A DNA stretch of 64,000 bases from Agelaius tricolor (GCA_023055355.1 JALJCS010000035.1:4409501-4473500), one strand, 5' to 3'. Positions 12,701 to 23,750 are shown, counted from the stretch's first letter. Program-made: numbers and translations. The notes: generated by a model not told the origin, from the sequence alone.

Positions 12701-15700
12701 GATTCTGCTGTGAGTTGTTTTCACTCTTTGGCCAATCAGGGCCAAGCTGTGTCAGGACTCTGGAGAGAGTCACCAGTTTTCATTATTATCTTTTTAGCAT
12801 TCAGTAAGTATCTTTTCTGTATTCTTTAGTATAGTTTAGTATTCTTTAATATAATATAATAAAGTAATACATTATCCTTCTGATATCAATGGAGTCAGAT
12901 GCATCATCTCTCCCCTCATCGGGGTTGCCTGAATTTATAATATTTCACTTCTTCTCAGACTTTCCTTCCTGAATTCTGGAAGATCTTCATGCTCTGCTGC
13001 TGAGGCACAGGGCTCTGCTGGCAGAGGGGACAGGCAGATGGCTGCCTCCATGGTGGGGCCATGTCCTGAGCCCAGGATCTCCAAACCAACCCCGCAGTGC
13101 CACGGGGACAGTGCCAGGGGACCTGCCCAGTGCCCGGTGCGTGGCAGAGCTGGGCTGTACTGGTTGGCTGCTACTGCCAGAGCGAATGTTTCATGTGCCA
13201 AGAGCTGAGGAGAGAATGTGTGCCTCTGGGATTTGCCTAGTGGGGAGATAAGCAATATTCAGGCTAGAATGGTGCAGGAAGTTGAATAACATTTTGGCAA
13301 AGCTTAAAATGAAATTGCTCTAAAGCACAGAGAGAGGCTCAGAGTCAAGAGCACTAGAAATGAGCTGAAGGGTGTTCAGTGTTAAGTGTGTATGATGTAT
13401 CTGCTTTTCCTTTGATTGCATTCAGGAAATTGAACATTTTCCAGCATGCCCCAGAGACACAACAAGTGGACCCCCAAGAGCAACAGGGTTTAAACTGTTC
13501 TGATAATGGGAACTCCAGGAGCATTTTAAAGGTGACTTTGGGAGGACACATCACAAGACGCAATGATGTGGTGGAGAAGACACCAAGATGGAAAGGAAAG
13601 GAGGAGCAGAAGGAAAGAATGAAACCAGTTATGAGTGTTAAGGAAGAAAAGGGGAACATGGCTGTGAAACCACCACACCAGTTGGAGGGAATCAAGGAGA
13701 CAACAGTGAAAACAACCCCTGTGGTGCAGGAAAACAAGGGGAAAACAACAGTGAGGCCAACTCCATGGGTGGAAGAAGCCAAGGAAAAGACAACAGTGAA
13801 ACCACTTCCCTGGGAGAAGGGAGGCAAGGAGAAAGCAACAGTGAAACCATCCCCTGGGGTGAAGGGAGCACATGAGAACAACACATCCCCAGAGCAAGCA
13901 AACCCCAAAGCTCCTCCTGCATCAATGAAAACTGCCAGACCTACTCCTCAGGCTGCTGCTGTGACACAGAAGAGGAAACTGAGCTCTGCTAACTTCACAT
14001 CTGAGCCACAGTGGGATTTTGAGGACGAGTACCTGCTGGATAGCTCATCCCCAGCCTCGGTAGGTGGGATGGTGCAGATGGGCACCAAGAATGGTGCCTC
14101 CCCACTGACCTCCTTGTCTGCTGGCCCCTGGGTGGGTGAGCCCTTTGCAGCTGGGGGTGACAGTGTTCACAGGGGTCTGAGGATGAGGGAAGAGATGAGG
14201 ATCTGACTCCATGTTTCAGAAGGCTTGATTTATTATTATATATATTATATTAAAACCACACTAAAAGAATAGAAGAAAGGATTTCATCACAAGACTAGCT
14301 AAGAATAGAATAAGAAGGAATGATAACAAAGGCTTGTGGCTCGGTCAGAGAGTCTGAGCCAGCTGGGCTGTGATTGGCCATTAATGAGAAACAACCACAT
14401 GGGCCAATCCCAGATGCACCTGTTGCATTCCACAGCAGCAGATAACCAATGTTCACAATTTGTTCCTGAGGCCTCTCAGCTTCTCAGGAGAAAAAATCCT
14501 AAAGAAAGGATAAAAGATGTCTGTGACAGCTGGGGATGATTTCAGAGCTGGTAGGTCACTCACTGGTATATGCAGATGCTGGTGGGACAGGAAGACCTCT
14601 ATATACAACATCTGCATTCACATGAAGACTCAGGTTAATTAAATTTGAGCATCTCTTAATTACTAATGTCCAGGAACAGGACCTTTAGGAAAGTAGTAAA
14701 CTCCAGCAAAGTTCTCAGCAAGCAGCTGGGACAGGTTGTGGTGTCTCAAGCTGTCTCTGTCCCCCATCCTATGCTACTATGTCTTTGTAAAGCTTACCCA
14801 GAGCAGTTTTCCCTGGCACCCCTGTTTCTGGAAGGCTTGGAACAGGTGGGTCACCTTCTCACATGTTGTGTCTCACTCCCTGATCCCAAACCTGATCTGT
14901 AATTCTGCAGAGAAAGGGAGTCATTAGGAACACTCTCCCCTCCTTAATTTCCTGCATGATCAGAGTTTTCCCTTGTTCCTCTGGTACTGATCCAGTCTGG
15001 CTCTGGAGGAACAAGAAGTACTAAGCCTTGGACAGTACCTGCTTGAGCAGGATGGGAATGTCCCTGTTTCTGGACATGAAATATGCTGTGAGTGAAATGA
15101 TGCCACCATGAAACCCCTGACAACGTTGTCCTCAGAGTGTTCCTGTGGTGACAGGCAGGATGAGGGCTGTCTCCTCAGGCTGTGGCAGGGCTGTCATCCT
15201 CATCCTCTGCAGAGAGCCCAGCCCAGCCATGGAGCACTCAGCAAGGCTTTGGCAATGCAGGGGATTTGAGCTGCCCATGAGGGTCCATTTGGTCTCTCTT
15301 TTGTCTTTCAGTAGGTGTTTGGGGAAGGTGTCTAAGAAAGTAGAGCCCAAATTGACTCAGCAGAAAATTCAGTGTAGTGGAGCTGTTTGCTTTCCATCTG
15401 CACACACAGCCTCACTCCTGCCAGCTGCAGTGAGACCTCCCTTGTAGGATAAGCTGGCTTGGATTCCCTTCTCAGCTGCACATTTCACTGATTCATTTAT
15501 GACATTGAACAAGTTGTTGTCCATTTTTTCTTACCCTTAATAGGAGTGGCAATGTTGATCTGATTTCATTCATTCATCAGTGTTTCCTTGGGTGGATTCT
15601 GAGGACCTTGTGGGGTGCATTGCCAACAGGGACTGCTCATTTTAGCATGCATCTATTATTGCAGCATATTCTTAGTGCTTACAGCCTTATTTGATGCATT

Positions 15701-18700
15701 TAGGTTAGACCTATTACAAATGTTAATTTGCATCAGCTAATGAGGCCCAAAGCCAGTAAAACATTTTAAACAGTAAAACATTTAAAACAGTGAAACATTT
15801 AAAATATTTAAAACAGTAAGAGACTTACCCTCAGAGACTTGGAGTCATCCTGGCTCCCTTGTAGGTGACTTTTCACCAGCTGGTTATGGATGTAGTGCTA
15901 AAATTGTGCTTCATGTTCCTGCTGATGGGGATCATGAGGGAAATGGTGCCACTGGAGTTTCTGTGTTTCCCTTTGGTCCTGCCACAGACAGGCACACAAG
16001 CACTGGCACTCAGTCAGGTTTGTCACCTCTGCTCATCATCGGTCATTACTGTTTCCTTTTTTGTTTTCCAAGACCTGCTCTGAATCAGTGAGGGCCAGAG
16101 CTGCCAAGTCTGCCTGGCTGAGGGATCTTTTCCTGCCCAACATCACACTCTTCATGGACAGGAGATACTTCAGTGACAGTGAATGGAACCGCCTGGAGCA
16201 TTTTATACCCCCCTTTGGCTTCATGGACCTGAATTATTCACGTGAGTCCCTCAGGGCTTGTCAGGATGGGACTTTCAGACTCCCAACAGAAACCTTATGC
16301 TGAGTAGCTGGAGGTTTGCAGCATCTCCCCATCAAAGGCATCAGTCTAGGAGGATCTCATGGTGGAAACTCTGGTGGTTTCACTGTGTCCATCCCAAAGG
16401 CTCTTGATAACTCACCACTGTGTTTGCTTCACAGTGGTAAAGGAGGTCATATCCCTGCTGCCCCCAAAGCCCCACCAGCAGCTGCTCCTGGCCAACCATG
16501 ACAGCAGCATGCCCACGTGCATCAGCTGTGCTGTCGTGGGGAATGGAGGAATTCTGAATAACTCTGGGATGGGCCAGGAGATTGACTCCCATGACTATGT
16601 CTTCAGGTAAGGCTGCCTTCCTTCTCAGAAGATGCACAGCTAGCTCACTGTGGCTAGCCCCTGACTGTGGCTGGATCACTTCATCTCTTCCTGTATTCCA
16701 CTCATTCCCAAGTGCCAAAATAATGGATGGCAGGAGATAAAAAGTCCAAAAATAATTGGAAAGTTACTCAACACTCCAAAGCCTGTGGTCACAAATGAGC
16801 CATAAAGAGCCATGTCCACAGCTGGGGCTCTCCTGCAGATCAGGGTGTCAATCAGAATGGATCTAGTCCACCCTTCCTCCAGGCTAACACTGTCTTTTCC
16901 TGTCAGGAATGTGCATGGGAGGGGTTTCAGTGGTCACCTAACTCTGCTCCTCTCTTTGATTTCCTTTGCCAGGCTCAGCGGAGCTTTAATCAAGGGTTAT
17001 GAAAAAGATGTGGGAACAAAAACTTCCTTTTATGGATTCACAGCCTACTCCCTGGTTTCCTCTCTTCAGATCTTGGGACACAGAGGGTTCAGCAACATCC
17101 CACGGGATAAAGTGAGTGAGGTCCCTGCTGTGTGCATGCACAGCTTTCACAGGATGCTGTTTGTCTGTGTGCTTCAGTTCTGCTCCTGCCACGAGGAGCA
17201 GAGGGGCTGAGGCAGCCCTTCAGCATTACCCTCAGGGAGGGAACCTGCTCTGCCTTTGCTCAGAGTGAGTGTTTGCAGGGCCAAGTCATGTCAATGCCTC
17301 CCCAGCCTTGTGTCAGCTTTGAGTCAGGAACGGGAGTGAAGGCAACACATGAATTCTCTTCAGCAGGCTAATTTGAGTTTATTAGAAACCCATTCCTTTG
17401 TGTACAACGTTCTGATACAGGTGGACTTGATTGGTCACTTAATTAACACCCCTTCACACCATTGGCTAATTAAGCAGACACCCTTTGGTAAACATCTTAT
17501 GAGAAAACAACTGTTCAAAACACCAGCTGCAAGATTGAGAAGGCTGAGAGAAAAAATTAAAACAAAACTCCCCAGAACAATTCCTGGGAAAGTTTATCTG
17601 GCTGTCTCTGTCACATCCACAGCCTTGTGGCATGTAGAAGGAGCTGCACATCAGATGTTTTCTCCATTCTGCTACTGCTGGTTGAGAGCTACAGACTGAA
17701 GATGTGTGCCCAAGAAACTCAGTGAGCCAAGATGTTTGCTTGCATTGTTTTGGAAGTGCTGCTCACTAATGCTAATTTATTTTCTTAGCATGTCAGATAC
17801 ATTCACTTCATGGAGGGAGCAAGGGACTATGAGTGGCTGGAGGCTCTGCTGTTCAACAAGGACATCAGGAAAGGATTCCTGAACCTCAGCGGGTAAAGCC
17901 AACTCCAGCCCCCTCTGCCCTGCAGTGATGAGCTCTCTGTTGGGCTCTTTTCCTCTTCCAGTGCTCAGCCCTGTGGAGGACCAGGCCAGGGTAAAGCCTC
18001 CCTCCCCTGGCAGACTTGCAGGCAGGAATCTCCCATTTCCTGCACAGCTCTGAGCCCTGCTGCAGTCAATACACCTCCTTTGCAGAGGTAGCTTGCAGGA
18101 GCATCGGGGGGTAGGACTGATGGAGATGAGAGATCTCTGAAGCCAGGACTGGAACTTGGGGTTTATTGCAAAGGGCCTGGGTGCAGGGCCCTGCTGGGAG
18201 CTGCCAGCCACAGCTCAGAGCAGGACTGAGAGAAGAGAGGGGGAGAGAGGATGGGAGGGTGAGAGAGTAACAGGGTAGGAGCGTAAAAGGGTAAGAGAGT
18301 AAAAGGGGTAAGAGAGCGAAGTTCCCGTTACAATACCATAAATCTTTTTCTGTGCTGAATATTCTAATTCTCACTAACCAATCTAGTACAAGATACAAAT
18401 CCTATAACATTTCCATACAGCCTATAAGAATCATTACATTACCATACTGTGTTACATTTTAAACCCTAAAAACTCCTCTTTGGGCCCTTCTGCCAAGCTG
18501 TAGGGTCTGCTCTGACCCTTGGACCTGTCTGCAAGCAGAGGGTGTTGTTCCATCAAAAGGGGATCACCTTCAGCTGGCCACACCATTGTTTTCCTGTTGT
18601 TCAGTAACTGAGGTATCTCAAAGCTTGCTTTCATTTCAATCTCGCTTATAGTTTCTATATTCTCAAAATCTTTTGCCAGGCAATCATATTTGTAAGGCTT

Positions 18701-21449
18701 TCCTGTTTCATCTTCCCCAACATCAGCTGATTTCAATGATGTGTGGCCAGAGCTTAGAGAAAGTTTTGTGACTTTTGGGGATGAACACTTGCTTCTGGCT
18801 GGTCTGGTGTGGCCTGCTCATGGATGAAGGCCTGGTTTCACTAATTTTTGCCTATACAAACACTTACTTTTGATATTCCTGTCTCCTTTTGTTGCCTTTC
18901 CTCCCTGATCTCTTCCTCTGCAATGCACACAGGTAGGGAGGCTTTGTCATAATGTGGGAAATGCTACAGAATATCTTCACAGTGCTTGTGGTTCTTCTCT
19001 TACCACCAAGTGCATCAGGGCTGATCCTTTCCAGCTGTGATGAGGTCTAGGAGCTTGTTTTGAGTCTCCCCATTCCTGTCCTTAGGCAGAAGCCCCGGCA
19101 GAAATTCGATGAAGATTTCACAATGGACAAATACCTGGTGACTCACCCTGATTTCCTCAGATACATGAAAAACAGGTGAGCTGCAGGTTGTGTGCTCTAA
19201 CAGGCTCATTTTTCCTGGTCAGCACCATCTCTCTCTGTCTCTGGCCTCTCCTCCCAGCTCCCTCCCTGTAACCTCAGCTCAGCCACACCAGCAGCCTGAG
19301 CTCTGCTGATGTTGTAGTGTGCTTTTTAGTTTTATTAATATGCTTGCTATTTAATTTGTAATTTTGTAATTTCCTTATGCTGTCCTTTTCCCTGCCTTTA
19401 GAGTAGCACAGGTTGCCCATTTTGTATTTTCTGTTTTTAAAACTAGACTTGTTCCTTTATCATTATTTAGTTTAGTTAAGTGTTGGGTTTTTGTTTGTTA
19501 CCTAGCTGTTCCCTGCCAAGTTCTACACCCCTCCTATCCATACCCCTTCCCAGAACTTTCTTTACTCCTCCTTTCATGAAATGCCAGTCCCTCAAGCTGA
19601 AACTCTCTGTGGTGCTGCAGTGGGAGGCTTGTGGTGGGTGAACATCCAGAACCTGTGAGCTGGAGAAGCAACAGCCATGAAACTGTTTGGTTTTCTGCAT
19701 CCAAAAGAGACCCAGGGCCAATTGCAGCTTTAGGTAGGAATAATGTTGCTGAAGTGCCAGAAGAGTTGATCTCTAGTTCAGGACCAGCCTTTCATGTTCC
19801 CCATTGCTTGGCACCTTGGAGGAAGGCTCTGTGACAGATTTTCTCTCCAGAGATTCCTTCTAGACTCAGGAGGTTGGTTGTGCCCTCAAGCATGACAGGC
19901 TCTTCTTCAGCATCCCCTTTGCCTGGCCTGGCTGCTGCTCTTCTGTGCCTCTCCACCCCTTTCCACAGCCTGCTGGCCACTGTCACCATGAGATCTGCCC
20001 ATCCTGGGCCACACATGGCTGAGATGGAGGCACAGGAGCTCCTGTAGGGCCCTGCTTTGGCTGCCTGTACCCTTCAGTGTCCTTGGGACCTGCTGCCTTC
20101 CCTGGAGCACAGGGGCTCCTGTAGGCCCTGCCATGGCTGCCTTTGCCCTTCAGTGTCCTTGGGACCTGCTGCCTTCCCTGGAGCACAGGGGCTCCTGTAG
20201 GCCCTGCCATGGCTGCCTGTACCCTTCAGTGTCCTTGGGACCTGCTGCCTTCCCTGGAGCCAGAGGGCCAGCACTCCCTGCCTGCTCTGCCTTGGGGCCC
20301 CCTCTAACTTGGGGCCTTTCCAACACCAAGAGAACTCCATGCTATTTTTTGCCAGTGTTTACTCCTGCTTTCCTAACAACTCCTGGCATGACACAGTGCA
20401 GCTCCTGGCAGGTTTTGTGACTCCTCTGCATCTTCCCTATGGCTCCTTTCACTCCTAGATGTGGGTGGGGAGCAGGATATACCAGGGAGCCCCAAAGCCA
20501 CCTCTGCACTGCAAAGCAAAGGGCAGATTTAAGAGTAGTGGGCTTTACCTCTGAGATCCTTTAATCCATCCCCTCTTTACCCCCACTGCCTCAAGACCTT
20601 CCACTTCCACAAAGCTGGGGAGAGCTGGGCTTAGGTTGCAGTGCAGGTGGTGGAGAGGTCTGGGCACATTTGTGGCTTCTCTGAAATGCCTCATGTGGCC
20701 CCCGGCTGCTGCAAGGAGGGGAGATGCCACATGAGCCACAAGATGTGCCCTGCTTGAAACACCACAGCCAGCAACTCCTCAGTGCTTTCCTCTCTCCTGC
20801 TGCAGGTTTTTAAAGTCTAAAAATTTGGAAAAGCCCTACTGGAGGCTGTACAGACCCACAACAGGGGCCTTTGTGCTGCTGACTGCCCTCCATCTCTGTG
20901 ACCAGGTAAGGGCACAGTGATTCTTGCACCCAGAACTGTCTGGAAGTGGGAACAGGGGACACAGGAGAGCAGGGGTGGCTGCTGTGTGCCTGGAGTGTAT
21001 ATGGGCTCATGTCAGCTGTGGAGGAGCAGACTGAAGATGAGAAACAGCCCCAAAATAGCCCCCACAGAGGTGGTGAAGCCTGCTGTGACCTGGGGCACAT
21101 CATCTCCTAGGGAGGCAGTGAGGGCACAGCAGATCTCTGGAGCCAGTGCTCACAGCCTGGTCCCTCTGGACCCCACACAGGGTCACCAGAGAAGCCCCAG
21201 CTGGCATCTCTGTCCTGTATTTCCCCTGCTCCCTCCATCCCTGGTAGCCCTCCCCAGTGAGCCCTGCATCTTTCCCAGGTCAGTGCCTATGGCTACATCA
21301 CAGAGGGGCATGAGAAGTACTCAGATCACTACTATGACAAGGACTGGAAAAAGCTGATTTTCTACATTAACCATGACTTCAACCTGGAGAAGCAGCTGTG
21401 GAAAAGGCTTCACGATGAGAATATAATTAAACTTTACCTGAGAAGCTGA
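9663..21449 (+). CDS. ST6GALNAC1: Alpha-N-acetylgalactosaminide alpha-2,6-sialyltransferase 1, nine coding exons
   Basis: A Golgi type II membrane enzyme that transfers sialic acid from CMP-sialic acid in alpha-2,6 linkage to the GalNAc of O-glycans, making sialyl-Tn. Coding exons: 9663-9793, 13426-14059, 16073-16241, 16435-16606, 16973-17111, 17789-17892, 19086-19175, 20806-20905, 21279-21449. All introns are GT-AG, and the phases join without a break into 569 codons plus TGA (human about 600 residues). Visible parts: signal anchor about residues 14-29; Lys/Thr/Pro-rich repeat stem about 45-240; sialyl motif L from C340 ([11 protein letters not shown]) through the exon 4/5 junction; motif S about 496-518 (RPTTGA...LCDQVSAYG); motif III H530-YYD; motif VS H545-x4-E550. 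C343 and C511 are the likely conserved disulphide pair. The start ATG has A at -3. No disabling change is seen. It is the upstream member of a tandem pair with ST6GALNAC2. Confidence 0.96.
11421..11805. repeat. Recent tandem duplication, 212-bp unit
   Basis: The block beginning TTATTTAGAGTGTCCATATAA at 11421 recurs at 11633. About 165 bases are shared, with only about two differences (GAGGCAGGG/GAGGAAGGG, TTGCTAC/TTACTAC). A short extra partial copy of the block start lies at 11587. The high identity implies a recent event. Confidence 0.9.
12521..12942 (+). mobile_element. Solo LTR (family with 6-bp target duplication)
   Basis: Starts TGTGGCATTCAC and ends ...TTATAATA, flanked on both sides by TTTCAC (12515-12520 and 12943-12948), a perfect 6-bp target-site duplication. 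Internally it has a promoter-like AATAAAGTAATA polyadenylation region near its 3' end. The same family occurs reversed at 47277-47703. There is no retroviral coding sequence; it is a solo LTR in intron 1 of ST6GALNAC1. Confidence 0.85.
13426..14059 (+). CDS. ST6GALNAC1: ST6GALNAC1 exon 2: repeat-bearing stem
   Basis: A large stem exon (residues 44-255) entering in phase 2 and leaving in phase 0 at CCTCG/GTAGGT. It is rich in Lys, Thr, Pro and Glu and contains five 14-15 residue repeat units (13658-13879). The end ([17 protein letters not shown]) matches the human stem-catalytic junction (AANFKSEPRWDFEEKY), which confirms the gene. The open frame continues into the intron, but splicing removes it. 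Confidence 0.94.
13658..13879 (+). repeat. ST6GALNAC1: 45-bp coding repeats in the ST6GALNAC1 stem
   Basis: Five consecutive units of 14-15 codons with the pattern (T/M/A)(T/A)V(K/R)xxPxxxxxxK(E/G)(K/E), for example [15 protein letters not shown] and [15 protein letters not shown]. The length is a multiple of three, so copy-number change keeps the reading frame. Thr/Pro content suggests O-glycosylation of the stem itself. Confidence 0.9.
14157..14528 (-). mobile_element. Solo LTR, family A, reversed
   Basis: On the - strand it starts TGTCACAGACATC and ends ...GTGAACACTGTCAC. GCTGGGG flanks it on both sides (14150-14156 and 14529-14535), consistent with a target duplication of 6-7 bp. It shares its whole length with copies at 24820 and 26863. 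It lies only 97 bases after the donor site of ST6GALNAC1 exon 2. Confidence 0.85.
16073..16241 (+). CDS. ST6GALNAC1: ST6GALNAC1 exon 3: start of catalytic domain
   Basis: Phase 0 to phase 1, residues 256-311. Encodes [20 protein letters not shown] and the LPNITLF and FGFMDLNYS segments, collinear with human ST6GALNAC1. Two N-glycosylation sequons (NIT, NYS) are present. Donor C/GTGAGT. Confidence 0.95.
16435..16606 (+). CDS. ST6GALNAC1: ST6GALNAC1 exon 4: first half of sialyl motif L
   Basis: Phase 1 to phase 2, residues 312-369. Contains [16 protein letters not shown] and the IDSHDYVFR end of the motif's first half. This is the donor-substrate (CMP-sialic acid) binding part of the fold. Ends CTTCAG/GTAAGG. 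Confidence 0.97.
16973..17111 (+). CDS. ST6GALNAC1: ST6GALNAC1 exon 5: second half of sialyl motif L
   Basis: 139 bases, phase 2 to 0, residues 369-415. Encodes [20 protein letters not shown] and the following segment. Identical in length to exon 6 of ST6GALNAC2. Donor AAA/GTGAGT. Confidence 0.97.
17350..17615 (-). mobile_element. Probable LTR fragment in intron 5 of ST6GALNAC1
   Basis: On the - strand it starts TGTGACAGAGACAGCC. It carries CCAAT-like CCAATGG/CCAATCA boxes and AATAAA near its far end, in the arrangement typical of a short retroviral LTR. The flanks (AACACA versus TCCACA) are not a convincing target duplication, so the boundaries are approximate. Confidence 0.5.
17789..17892 (+). 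CDS. ST6GALNAC1: ST6GALNAC1 exon 6
   Basis: 104 bases, phase 0 to 2, residues 416-449. Encodes [20 protein letters not shown], close to human [20 protein letters not shown]. Same length and phase as ST6GALNAC2 exon 7. Donor GG/GTAAAG. Confidence 0.95.
18110..18770 (-). mobile_element. Probable LTR/ERV-derived segment in intron 6
   Basis: GGTTTATTGCAAAGGGCC near 18160 and the following purine-rich GTAAAAGGGTAAGAGAG tract resemble an antisense songbird LTR with its polyadenylation region. I could not find clean ends or a target duplication, and the identification is from memory of such elements. Confidence 0.35.
19086..19175 (+). CDS. ST6GALNAC1: ST6GALNAC1 exon 7
   Basis: 90 bases, phase 2 to 2, residues 450-479. 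Encodes [20 protein letters not shown] and PDFLRYMKN, matching human [18 protein letters not shown]. Donor ACAG/GTGAGC. Confidence 0.95.
20035..20262. repeat. 76-bp tandem repeat, about three copies
   Basis: In intron 7 of ST6GALNAC1. The unit includes CCTTGGGACCTGCTGCCTTC and CCTGGAGCACAGGGGCTCC and recurs every 76 bases. The copies are nearly identical. Open frames through it are artefacts. Confidence 0.9.
20806..20905 (+). CDS. ST6GALNAC1: ST6GALNAC1 exon 8: sialyl motif S
   Basis: Exactly 100 bases, phase 2 to 0, residues 480-513. Encodes [20 protein letters not shown] and [15 protein letters not shown]511 is the motif S cysteine expected to pair with C343. Same size and phase as ST6GALNAC2 exon 9. 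Donor CAG/GTAAGG. Confidence 0.97.
21279..21449 (+). CDS. ST6GALNAC1: ST6GALNAC1 exon 9: motifs III and VS, stop
   Basis: Residues 514-569 and TGA. Encodes [20 protein letters not shown], then [10 protein letters not shown] with the invariant His (H545) and Glu (E550) of motif VS, and ends IIKLYLRS. The human protein is about ten residues longer at this end. Confidence 0.97.
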   Translation, partial: VSAYGYITEGHEKYSDHYYDKDWKKLIFYINHDFNLEKQLWKRLHDENIIKLYLRS

Positions 21450-22430
21450 CTGCAGCAAGGGCCATTGCCTGGGAAATCTCAACAACACCTCAGTGGGAAC
21501 AGAAGAGGATCACCAGAGCCAAGGTCATCTCTGCACTGCCAGGCACATTTCATCCCCTCAAAGACATTTCCCTCCTTCAGCACCTCTGTTATTTCACAAC
21601 ACTTCAACAAATGTGTGAATGCTGCAGGCCCAAAGACCAACAGGAAAATGCAGCCTGCAAACCAAGTCCCACCTGGCTGTGCTGCAGGGCTCTTGCTGGT
21701 TGTTGTAGGCATGGGTGTTATCAGAGCAGAACCCAGGATGGATATGGTCCTGTGTGTAATTTCTCTCTTTGCAAGGAGATATTCCTCAGGTTGGGGCCAC
21801 TTCTCTTCTGGGTGGATCCTCTCCATTAGCTATGCTCATTTAGGAGCTGGGTATTGTCTAAACAAACTCCCTGAGGAGCTGGAATGGATGGAGGTGGAAA
21901 CACAGATTCTGCTCCAGGCTGACTTAATTTCTTGGCAGGAGGGGGCTGCACTCACTCTGCTCCCTGGAGATAAAAAGGATGGACTGGACACGTCCAGGTG
22001 ACCAATTTGAGAGAGAATGAGTTTCACTTTTGCTACCCCATGTGGCCTTGCTCTGACACTTCCAGAGGAGCACTGCCATCAACTCCAAGGCTGCTCTCCA
22101 TGGTGCAGCAGACCTCCTGTACCTGCTGCCTCTTGCCCCAGGGCTCCCCTGGCTGCACAAAATGTGAATTTTTTGGCATGGACCGGATGTGCCAAGGACT
22201 TGCACAGCTGGACTTGGTCATGCTTGGCTCCCAGCTGTGTTTGTCCTGTTGGAGGAGAGGTGGAAGCTCTCCAAGTCCGGGGATGGATGCCATGTGTCCT
22301 TGCTGCTGGCTGAAGTGCCTGTCCCCACGGTGCTGAGAGGGGCCCAGCTGCTGCCAGCACACCTGGGGTGTGTTGGCCTCCTGGAAGGGGTTTTTGTAAG
22401 CAAAATAAATGGCATTGCTTTGACCAAGCT
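21450..22430 (+). other. ST6GALNAC1: ST6GALNAC1 3' UTR (inferred)
   Basis: From the stop codon to just beyond the first good AATAAA. No other gene is seen. The end is inferred from the signal only. Confidence 0.6.
22404..22409 (+). promoter_or_regulatory. ST6GALNAC1: AATAAA, likely ST6GALNAC1 polyadenylation signal
   Basis: First canonical AATAAA after the stop codon, 955 bases downstream. It is followed by a moderately T/G-rich stretch. Cleavage is expected 10-30 bases later. Confidence 0.6.
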
Positions 22431-22600
22431 GATCTTTCAGCAGCCCTGTGGCTTGTGGTTATTTAGTGCACCCAGAATTTATGCTTTAAGGGCTGAAATA
22501 CAGCAGATGGCAAAGCCAGGCAAGTACAGGACTGAGGGATAATGAGATTACCTCCACCTGGAGAACCTCTGCAGCTTCTGTGGACACACCTGAGCATCCC

Positions 22601-23198
22601 TGTGAAAAACGCCAATCACTTGTTTTTAAATTTTTAAAAGTTTAATAGTAATAAAATGGTTATAAAAACAGTGATACAATTAGAGTAATAATAATTTGGA
22701 CAAATTGAATTAGGACGATATGAGACAATAAATACAAAGAGTTATGGACGTCTGGGTACCTTTTTCTAGGCAGCACGAGCCGAAAAAAGGACCCACGTTA
22801 ACAAAGTATTAATCCTTAAAAACTTCAGCCTGTTGCATATTCATACACTTCATACATGATGCATAAATTCCATTCAAACACAGGATTCTGTCTGGTCATC
22901 ATCAACTTCTTCCTCTGAATCCTGCCAGCGCCTTCAAGGCAGGAAGAAGTTCATTTCTGCTGATAAGAGGGCCATAAATTCTTTTTCTCTGAAAGATTCA
23001 GGTGTCCTGTGGCTGCTATCTCAGTGCGAGTCCTTTCTTTAAAAAAAGTATCCTACACAGTATAGTTTCTATTTTAACATTTTTTATAACCTAAAACTAT
23101 ATTCAACACAGCACTTAAGAGAATTAATACAGCATTACTTTCTAACACAACACATATAATATTCATTTTCATATTTGTGAAAATATGCATTTTTCACA
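22601..23198 (-). mobile_element. Intact solo LTR with 5-bp target duplication
   Basis: 598 bases with inverted ends TGTGAAAA...TTTTCACA, flanked by ATCCC on both sides (22596-22600 and 23199-23203). The interior is AT-rich. I recognise it as a common passerine LTR, and several A/T-rich signals suggest it lies antisense to the genes. A 5-bp duplication is typical of ERVL-type elements. No internal retroviral genes are present. Confidence 0.92.
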
Positions 23199-23750
23199 AT
23201 CCCCCACCTGTTCACCTTCCAGGGCAGGGATCAGCACCAGCCCAACACCTCCCTGAGGAAGTGGGTGAACACCTGGCAAATGTGCCCTTGTCTGAGCAGC
23301 TGCTCTCCAAGAGTATCAGATATTCAAGAAAAATGTATGAAGGGCTGGGCTGGGTGTTTCCCCCATGGCACTGTGCAGGCAAAAAGCCACCTCCAGTGTC
23401 CCACAGGTCCAGGGCATGTCCCTGGGCTAACCAGCTGCACACTCACCAGACCTGCTGTGGTTGGGAGCGTTTTTCCATTTCTGCAGCACTTTTGTTGGGG
23501 GCAGCAGTGTCTCCAGGGACTCTCTGGGCTCCAAGGAAGGAATTTCAGCCGGGATTGTCAGCAGGGTTGGTCAGGCTTGATTTCCTTTCCCCCTTTTTCT
23601 TTGTGCTGCAGAGAGGCTGGGCAGTTCCTCATGTCTCACTGAGCTTGTTTGTGGAGGACAACCACCCACACTGAGGATCTAAATGCAGAATTCAGCCTCT
23701 CTGGAGAGGGTGTATCATGTGCCTGGCTGCTGTGGCCATAGGAGCCCACG

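Larger units (their letters stand above)
9794..13425 (+). other. ST6GALNAC1: ST6GALNAC1 intron 1
   Basis: A 3.6-kb intron holding a near-identical 212-bp tandem duplication (about 11421-11805) and a complete solo LTR (12521-12942). The rest is unique AT-rich sequence with no further exon I can support. Confidence 0.8.

Noticed and set aside
14060..14206. Extension of ST6GALNAC1 exon 2 to the stop at 14206
   Set aside because: The frame after 14059 is intron and LTR sequence. The donor and the phase-0 join to exon 3 reproduce the human protein order.
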